A stretch of DNA of 64,000 nt from CAJQQK01 sp963696075. Its GTDB lineage: Bacteria; Pseudomonadota; Alphaproteobacteria; Rhizobiales; Hyphomicrobiaceae. Position 1 is the first letter of the stretch; each line of letters opens with the position of its first letter. The DNA lies in contig CAVOJD010000006.1 of assembly GCA_963696075.1 (NCBI GenBank), forward strand, positions 930,001-994,000. The letters are read 5' to 3'. The position numbers were made by a program, and so were the translations under genes. Positions 58,883 to 64,000 of this stretch are shown here, piece after piece. The notes under the pieces were generated by a model. The model was not told where the DNA came from. It searched no databases and was given only the letters and a program-made list of their open reading frames with translations.

Positions 58883-59743
58883 ATGATGCGGACAGTTAAG
58901 GTTTTGTCAGGCGGCAATCGGGATTCATCGGACCGGGCAATTCATCATCGACGGGAGGTCAAGCTGCTGGGCGGGATCAAATACCGGATCGGATTGGTCA
59001 TCGCCCTGGTGTGCCTTGGCAGCCAACCGGGCGTAACCGCCGCCATCGGCGAAGGCGACGGTGATGCTGTGCGCGGCATCATCCGTGCAGAAGTCACAGC
59101 CACCATTTCGAGCGAACTGGTCGCCCAGATCGTCGCCCTTCCCGTCAAGTCGGGGGAAGCCTTCAAGCGCGGCGCAACCCTCGTTGAATTCAACTGCAGC
59201 CGTTATGAAGCGGATATGCGCGCGGCCAGGGCTGAGGTCCAGGCCAGCGACATTACCGTCAAGCAGAACCGGCAGTTGCTGCGCCGCGGCGCAGGCGGCT
59301 CCAACGATCTCGCGATCTCGGAGGCCAAGCTCGCCCAGTCGCAAGCCGCGCTCGACGCCCTCGCCGTCCAGCTCACGCAATGTGTGATCAAGGCACCCTT
59401 CGACGGCCGGGTTGCGGAACGGTTTGTCGATGTGTTTGAGTTGCCCGGCGCGAATAAGCCGCTTTTGAAGATCGTCAAGGACGGTAACCTCGAAATCGAC
59501 CTGATCGTCCCCTCGAACTGGGTCGTCTGGCTTGAGACGGGCAAACGCTTCGAATTCGCGATCGATGAAACCGGCACCGCGCACGAGGCGGAAGTCGCGC
59601 GCATCGGCGCCCTCGTCGACCCCATCAGCCGCACAATCCGTGTCACGGCCCGTCTCCTGTCACACGACCATCTGGTCCGTCCCGGCATGAGTGGCTCCGC
59701 GACCTTCGAGATCGAACGGAACGCTGGCGATGGTGGCAAATAA
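58883..59743 (+). CDS. HlyD-like periplasmic adaptor
   Basis: Membrane-fusion protein, about 286 aa if the ATG at 58883 is used. The frame is open back to 58712, but that stretch is Arg-rich and overlaps the TolC gene. No clear ribosome binding site precedes 58883; GGGAGG at 58959-58964 would favour a later non-ATG start. A hydrophobic N-terminal segment (RIGLVIALVCLGSQPGV) is followed by lipoyl halves (SSELVAQIVALPVKSGEAFK; CVIKAPFDGRVAERFVDVFE) and a short hairpin. It is smaller than RND adaptors. The next gene starts within its end. Confidence 0.82.
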   Translation: MMRTVKVLSGGNRDSSDRAIHHRREVKLLGGIKYRIGLVIALVCLGSQPGVTAAIGEGDGDAVRGIIRAEVTATISSELVAQIVALPVKSGEAFKRGATLVEFNCSRYEADMRAARAEVQASDITVKQNRQLLRRGAGGSNDLAISEAKLAQSQAALDALAVQLTQCVIKAPFDGRVAERFVDVFELPGANKPLLKIVKDGNLEIDLIVPSNWVVWLETGKRFEFAIDETGTAHEAEVARIGALVDPISRTIRVTARLLSHDHLVRPGMSGSATFEIERNAGDGGK

Positions 59744-61145
59744 GAACCGCGCGCCCGACGCCCGTGGCGCAACCCCGCCCCCGGATGCAGGCGCGCCGGC
59801 CGGCGAGCAATCGGATGCCCGCGAAGCCGGCCTGCGCGCGATCCTTGCGATCGAGGATCGCATTCGCGCTGCGGCCGACGAGGCAGAACTCGTCCACCTG
59901 ATCGCCAACGAGACCCGCCGCCTGGTTGCAGCCCGCCAGATCATCGTGCTCCGCCGCGCCTCGGGGAAAGCGAAATTCAGAGCAGCCGCGATCTCGAGCC
60001 TGTCGACGCTGGACCGCGATACGCCGTTTCTGCGGTGGGTCGAAGCCCTCGTGCAGCGCCTCGTCAGCGACAAAGGCGATGGCGACGCGGTTGAATTCGC
60101 CCTGCCCGCATTCGTCGATGCGGCAGCCGCCGAGACCCGCACATACCCCTTCCCCGAACTCCTCTGGCAGCCGCTGAAGCTTGCCACCGGCGAGACCTTC
60201 GCAGGCCTCCTCCTGGCGCGCGAAACGCCGTGGCGCGAGGCAGACCGTCAGGTTCTTGCGCGCGAGGCACAGGTGTTTGCGAACGCCTGGGCCGCCCTGA
60301 GCGGCCCCGCGCGCTTGGCCCCCAAGACCAGCAGAAGGCGCTGGCTGATCCCCTTGGCGGTACTTGCCGGCGCCGCCCTGTGCGCCGTGCCGGTGCCGAT
60401 GACGACGCTGGCGCCGGTTGAGATTATCGCAGCCAACCCAAACCGGCTGACGGCCCCGATTGACGGTGTCATCAAGGCCGTGCTGTTCCCGCCCAACGCC
60501 GTCGTCCAGGCCGGCGATCGCATCGTCTTCTTCGATGACACCGAACTGCGCAACCGCCTGAGCATCGCCGAGCGCGAGATGAATGTCGCCCGCGCGCGCT
60601 ACGACCGGGCCCGTCAGGCAGCGTTCAGCGACGAAGAGGCGCGCCACGATCTCGCGATCTCCCTCAATGCCTATCGCCTCAAGAAGGCTGAGCGTGATTT
60701 CGCGACGGATCAGCTCGCCCGAACCACAATCTCCGCCGAACGCGGCGGCATCCTGATTTATTCCGACCAGGACCGGCTGCTCGGCCGCCCCGTCAAGACC
60801 GGCGAGCGCCTGATGGAAATCGCTGATCCATCGCATGTTGCAGCCCGCATCGACCTCGCCGTGGCCGACGCCATCGTCCTGCGCAACGCGGCATCCGTGC
60901 GCCTGTTTCTCGATGCCGACCCGTTGAATTCGATTCCCGCGACGCTGCGCACGAAGGCCTATCACGCCGAGCCCAACAGCACCCAGAATCTGGTCTACCG
61001 CCTTTATGCAGATCCCGCCGCCGGCCAGCGCGACTTGCGGATCGGCGCCCGCGGCACCGCCCAGCTCCATGGCGACGACGTGCCCTTGATCTATTTCCTC
61101 CTGCGCCGGCCCATCGCGGCGGTGCGCCAGTATATCGGGCTATGA
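59730..61145 (+). CDS. GAF-like/HlyD fusion membrane protein
   Basis: 471 aa. The N-terminal cytoplasmic part (about 30-190) resembles a GAF domain: AILAIEDRIRAAADEAELVH, ETRRLVAARQIIVLRR, TFAGLLLARETPWREADRQV and LAREAQVFANAWAAL. A single membrane helix near 207-225 (RWLIPLAVLAGAALCAVPVP) leads to a periplasmic HlyD-type arm with lipoyl half TAPIDGVIKAVLFPPNAVVQ, a hairpin and a barrel. It overlaps the previous gene (59730-59743) and the next by 4 nt (ATGA), so all three are coupled. A cytosolic sensing or docking domain on an adaptor is unusual; function inferred from the cluster. Confidence 0.85.
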   Translation: MVANKNRAPDARGATPPPDAGAPAGEQSDAREAGLRAILAIEDRIRAAADEAELVHLIANETRRLVAARQIIVLRRASGKAKFRAAAISSLSTLDRDTPFLRWVEALVQRLVSDKGDGDAVEFALPAFVDAAAAETRTYPFPELLWQPLKLATGETFAGLLLARETPWREADRQVLAREAQVFANAWAALSGPARLAPKTSRRRWLIPLAVLAGAALCAVPVPMTTLAPVEIIAANPNRLTAPIDGVIKAVLFPPNAVVQAGDRIVFFDDTELRNRLSIAEREMNVARARYDRARQAAFSDEEARHDLAISLNAYRLKKAERDFATDQLARTTISAERGGILIYSDQDRLLGRPVKTGERLMEIADPSHVAARIDLAVADAIVLRNAASVRLFLDADPLNSIPATLRTKAYHAEPNSTQNLVYRLYADPAAGQRDLRIGARGTAQLHGDDVPLIYFLLRRPIAAVRQYIGL

Positions 61146-63262
61146 GGCAGGCGATGCCCGAGCCAGCCACCACCCTTCCCCTTCTGCGCCAGGACCTGCA
61201 ACTCATCGAGGGCGGCACCATCGGCGGCGAGCCCGCCTGGCTGATCTACGATCCCGTCCGCCACCGCTATTTCCAGATCGACGCGGACGCCTTCGCCCTC
61301 CTCGGCCTCTGGCAACCTGTCGCCGTGCCAGCCTTTCGCACGGATGCCGCAGTCTTGCTTGGCCGCGACGTCCCCCCTGCCGAGATCGAAGAGCTGGTCA
61401 AGTTCCTCTTCATCAACAACCTGACGGATCAGCCGATTGGCGGCGACGCCCTCGCCTATGCCCGCCCACTCCAGCGACATCGCAACAGCGTCCTGAAACG
61501 TCTGCTCCACGGCTACCTTTTCTTCCGTCTTCCCCTCCTCAGGCCGGCAGGCTTTCTCAAGGCGACGCTTCCCCTTGTGGCGCCCCTCTACACCTGGACC
61601 GCCGTCTGGCTGGTTGGCCTCATATCGGTCCTGGGCCTCTACCTGACTTCGCGCCAGTGGGATGTGTTCGTGACGACGTTCCTCGATTTCTTCTCGGTCG
61701 AGGGAGCAGCGCTGTTTGGCCTCAGCCTCGCCGTCATCAAGGTTCTCCACGAACTGGGACACGCCTACACGGCGACCCGCTGGGGCGTTCGCGTCAACAC
61801 CATGGGCGTCGCCTTCATGCTGATGATGCCAATCCTCTATACCGACGTCACCGACGCCTGGCGGCTGCGCTCGCGCCGCGCCCGCCTCCAGATCGCAGCA
61901 GCCGGCATGACGGTGGAACTGGCGCTCGCCGGCATCGCAACCTTCCTCTGGGCCTTCCTGCCCGATGGCCCCGCCCGCTCGGTCGCTTTCGTCGTCGCAA
62001 CGTCGAGCTGGATCCTGAGCCTCGCCGTCAACCTCAACCCGTTCATGCGGTTCGACGGTTACTACCTTCTCGCCGACGCCTGGCGCATGGAGAACCTGCA
62101 GCCGCGCGCCTTTGCCCTCGCACGATGGTGGCTGCGCGAAACCCTCTTCGGTCTCGGCATTGAGCCCCCCGAACAACTCCCTAGAGGCAAACGCCGCCTT
62201 GTCATCGCCTACGGCATCGGTGTGTGGATTTACCGTCTCGTCCTGTTTCTCGGTATCGCGCTGATCGTCTATCACATGTTTTTCAAAGTGCTGGGCGTCA
62301 TATTGTTTGCCGTCGAGATTGTTTGGTTGATCCTCATGCCTGTGTTCAAGGAAATTGCGGAGTGGATAAAGATGCGCAAACAAATTGTGCGGGCGCCCCG
62401 CGCCGCCGTCACGGCGGGAATAGCTGTCGTCCTGGTCACGCTCTTCTTCCTGCCCTGGAGCAGCACCGTCAGGGTCCCCGCCGTCGCCCTGCCCGAACAG
62501 GACTTCGCGCTCTATCCACCGCGTCCCGCGCGCCTCGTCAGCCTGAACCTGGAAGCCGGCGCTGATGTTGCAGCCGGCACCAGCCTGGCCGTGCTCCACT
62601 CCCCCAACCTCGATCACGAAATCACAAAGGCCCGCCTCAATATCGCGCTCGCGAAGGCCCGCATCGCCCGCATCCCCGGCGATGCCGCCGACCGTGCCCA
62701 GCGAGATGTGATCGAGCAGAGCCTCGCCGCCGAGCAAGCCAAGCTCCGGGGCTTTCTCGAGGAAAACGAGCGCATGGTGATCCGTGCGCCGTTTTCCGGC
62801 CGGCTTCGCGACGCGCAATTCGCTCTTGAACCCGGCCAGTGGATCAACGATGAGCACGCCCTTGCCCGCCTCGTCCTGAACCCCGGCCGGCAAGCGAGGG
62901 GTTACGTCCACGAGGACGACCTGTGGAAGATTGCCATCGGTCAGTCGGCGTTTTTCGTGCCGGAGGACCCCCTGCTCGCCAAGCGCGGCGGCCGTCTCCT
63001 GGAGGTTGCGGTGGCAGGCTCGCGCACCATCGATATTGCCTACCTGGCCTCTGTCTACGGCGGCGCCGTGCCGGCGGACCGTGACGAAGGTGGCGAACTG
63101 CGGCCCCGCTCCGGCCGCTACCGTGTCACCGTCGAACTCGAAGGCGCCCCGCTGGATCGCGCCGTTCGCGGCACGCTTCACCTTGAGGGTCGCCCGGAAA
63201 GCCTGGCAGCCGCGTTCTGGCGCCGCCTTCTGCAGGTTCTCGTGCGCGAGAGTGGCATCTGA
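61142..63262 (+). CDS. Site-2-protease-type (M50) membrane protein fused to HlyD-like arm
   Basis: 706 aa. After about 120 soluble residues (LIYDPVRHRYFQIDADAFAL) comes a polytopic M50-like core with the zinc motif HELGH at 203-207 in VIKVLHELGHAYTATRWG and the third-ligand motif NPFMRFDGYY with Asp305. After further helices to about residue 440 a periplasmic HlyD-like region begins (RLVSLNLEAGADVAAGTSLA; MVIRAPFSGRLRDAQFALEP) and runs to the end. Both protease motifs are intact, so proteolysis in the membrane is plausible. It is the last gene before the AT-rich spacer and the LEPR-motif protein, and may process or anchor that protein during export (inference). Confidence 0.88.
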   Translation: MRQAMPEPATTLPLLRQDLQLIEGGTIGGEPAWLIYDPVRHRYFQIDADAFALLGLWQPVAVPAFRTDAAVLLGRDVPPAEIEELVKFLFINNLTDQPIGGDALAYARPLQRHRNSVLKRLLHGYLFFRLPLLRPAGFLKATLPLVAPLYTWTAVWLVGLISVLGLYLTSRQWDVFVTTFLDFFSVEGAALFGLSLAVIKVLHELGHAYTATRWGVRVNTMGVAFMLMMPILYTDVTDAWRLRSRRARLQIAAAGMTVELALAGIATFLWAFLPDGPARSVAFVVATSSWILSLAVNLNPFMRFDGYYLLADAWRMENLQPRAFALARWWLRETLFGLGIEPPEQLPRGKRRLVIAYGIGVWIYRLVLFLGIALIVYHMFFKVLGVILFAVEIVWLILMPVFKEIAEWIKMRKQIVRAPRAAVTAGIAVVLVTLFFLPWSSTVRVPAVALPEQDFALYPPRPARLVSLNLEAGADVAAGTSLAVLHSPNLDHEITKARLNIALAKARIARIPGDAADRAQRDVIEQSLAAEQAKLRGFLEENERMVIRAPFSGRLRDAQFALEPGQWINDEHALARLVLNPGRQARGYVHEDDLWKIAIGQSAFFVPEDPLLAKRGGRLLEVAVAGSRTIDIAYLASVYGGAVPADRDEGGELRPRSGRYRVTVELEGAPLDRAVRGTLHLEGRPESLAAAFWRRLLQVLVRESGI

Positions 63263-63599
63263 TCCTGAACCGCTCTGGCAGCCGGCGCGCTGCGCGAAGC
63301 CCGTGCGGGCCGCGCGTCATTGCCGTCGCCCCCCCCTCCTCCCTTGCCGTTTTGGTGTGTGTGGTATTGAAGCGATTAAAAAGATTAATTTAATTGAATA
63401 AAGTCCAAAACGGATAAAATTGTATTCAATTGCAGAAAATAAATGCTACAACCTGTAATGGAATTTAGAAGTATTTTGAATGAAGAATAGAACTTAATAT
63501 GAGTTTTTTTTATTTAGTTAACCAACCTCATTATACCTCTGGACCAAACGTTTCTCGAGCGTCTCATTTTGCGACGGCGAGGTTCCAGAGAGGACTGAA
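63263..63599 (+). promoter_or_regulatory. AT-rich spacer with inverted repeat upstream of LEPR-motif protein
   Basis: From about 63355 to 63545 the sequence turns strikingly AT-rich, unlike the rest of the window, with several overlapping promoter-like hexamers but no single convincing pair. AATTGAATA (63392-63400) and TATTCAATT (63423-63431) form a perfect 9-bp inverted repeat with a 22-nt spacer, three helical turns centre to centre, suggestive of a regulator site. No gene seen. Confidence 0.6.
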
Positions 63600-63639
63600 A
63601 TGCTTTTCGATCCAATCCGCTTCGACAATAACCTGAAAA
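63585..63639 (+). other. Strong ribosome binding site, ATG 63600, and probable frameshift at an A4 run
   Basis: AGAGGA lies 5 nt before ATG 63600, the best start signal in the region. It opens LFDPIRFDNNLK but its frame ends at 63887 without reaching the LEPR motif. Dropping one A from the AAAA at 63636-63639 joins it in frame to KCAHLYRGLKARVSVL and on to the LEPR-motif protein. This suggests a one-base insertion (natural, or a sequence error) or a frameshift signal. Confidence 0.5.
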
Positions 63640-63687
63640 TGCGCACACCTGTACCGTGGCCTGAAGGCCCGTGTTTCAGTGCTGGCG

Positions 63688-64000
63688 ATGAGCGTTCTTG
63701 CGGGCTTGCGGGGATTGCGCGTCAACCGGCGCGTCTGGAACTTTCTGAGTGCAGCGCGTCGGGCCAGTGCCAATGCCACCCCGCAAGGCCATCGCGGCCT
63801 GCGCTGGAAATCGCGCCGCCGTCTGCGTCGCGCGCGCCTCGCGATGGCGCGCTGGATGGCACGGCGCCAGAAGGCTCCGGCCAATGATCCAAAGCCGTTG
63901 TTCCCGGAAAAGCGCTCGGCCCGGCTGCTCGCCCTTGAGCCGCGCATCGTGTTCGACGCTGCCGCGGTCGCAACCGCAGCCGATGTTGCCGACCAGACCG
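63688..64000 (+). CDS. N-terminus of LEPR-motif giant surface/secreted protein (runs off window)
   Basis: The frame is open from 63637 to the window end without a stop. The ATG at 63688 (or GTG 63679) is the first in-frame start but has no ribosome binding site; the true start may be ATG 63600 after correcting a frameshift. The visible part is very basic (RGLRWKSRRRLRRARLAMAR) and then has LLALEPRIVFDAAAV at about 86-100. The LEPR-[IL]-[LV]-FDAA motif is found near the N-terminus of very large repetitive adhesin-like proteins with cadherin/RTX-type repeats. No Sec signal is seen. The cluster upstream probably exports it. Confidence 0.7.
   Translation, partial: MSVLAGLRGLRVNRRVWNFLSAARRASANATPQGHRGLRWKSRRRLRRARLAMARWMARRQKAPANDPKPLFPEKRSARLLALEPRIVFDAAAVATAADVADQT

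Noticed and set aside
61091..63181. Long minus-strand open frame opposite the M50-HlyD gene
   Set aside because: It shadows a well-supported gene with HELGH and HlyD motifs; no recognisable domain.
63600..63887. 95-residue frame from the well-placed ATG 63600
   Set aside because: Only its first dozen residues look meaningful; the remainder is a shifted frame of the LEPR-motif protein. Treated as the start region of that gene.

Overview
The window is a GC-rich chromosomal segment, densely packed and with most genes in short co-directional runs. It looks alphaproteobacterial, probably Hyphomicrobiales-like. This rests on family content read by eye (DUF3775, DUF1194, a tripartite tricarboxylate transporter with a Bug-type binding protein, two TAXI-type TRAP systems, an intracellular PHB depolymerase, HyuA/HyuB pairs) and not on any search.

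Layout. (1) 1-6320, minus strand: a copper efflux operon with a His-rich exported protein, a CusB-like adaptor, the CusA pump and a CusF-like periplasmic protein that runs off the left edge. A MerR-type promoter with 19-bp spacing precedes it. (2) 6356-6655: a 3' remnant of an amidohydrolase-like gene, probably marking an old junction. (3) 6681-36 kb: a large catabolic block. It holds a D-hydantoinase/dihydropyrimidinase, two HyuA/HyuB pairs in B-A-A-B order, an O-methyltransferase (opposite strand), a cyclase-family hydrolase, a DUF3775 protein and an agmatinase-like protein. A TAXI-TRAP transporter, a DadA-like amino-acid dehydrogenase and a TctCBA transporter (opposite strand) follow. An IlvD/Edd dehydratase, a second TAXI-TRAP transporter, an LLM flavin oxidoreductase and a gamma-glutamyltransferase complete it. 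The plausible theme is uptake and ring opening or deamidation of cyclic ureides, lactams and amino-acid derivatives (inference). I found no transcription factor in this block. (4) 35.7-39 kb: CBS-BON protein, PHB depolymerase, alanine dehydrogenase. (5) 39.05-42 kb: copper P1B ATPase and CueR behind a textbook CueR promoter, then a small cytochrome c. CueR here is the best candidate to control region 1 as well. (6) 42.6-47.8 kb: a Wzx-like flippase, a sulfotransferase, a TauD/TfdA dioxygenase and a sulfatase. (7) 48-52.4 kb, minus strand: an RND multidrug-type pump and its adaptor. (8) 52.7-57 kb: a DUF6152 protein, an aldo/keto reductase, an FGE-like protein lacking the catalytic cysteines, a DUF1194 protein and a MetE-C-like protein.

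(9) 57.2-64 kb, plus strand, is the most interesting part. It holds a TolC-like lipoprotein, an HlyD-like adaptor, a GAF-like/HlyD fusion and a site-2-protease (M50) membrane protein fused to an HlyD-like periplasmic arm. After an AT-rich spacer comes the N-terminus of a protein with the LEPR-type motif LEPRIVFDAA, which typically opens very large repetitive surface proteins. No ABC ATPase is visible. This looks like a dedicated export and processing system for a giant surface protein.

Most starts were chosen by the visible Shine-Dalgarno sequence. No tRNA, rRNA, CRISPR array or insertion sequence was recognised.
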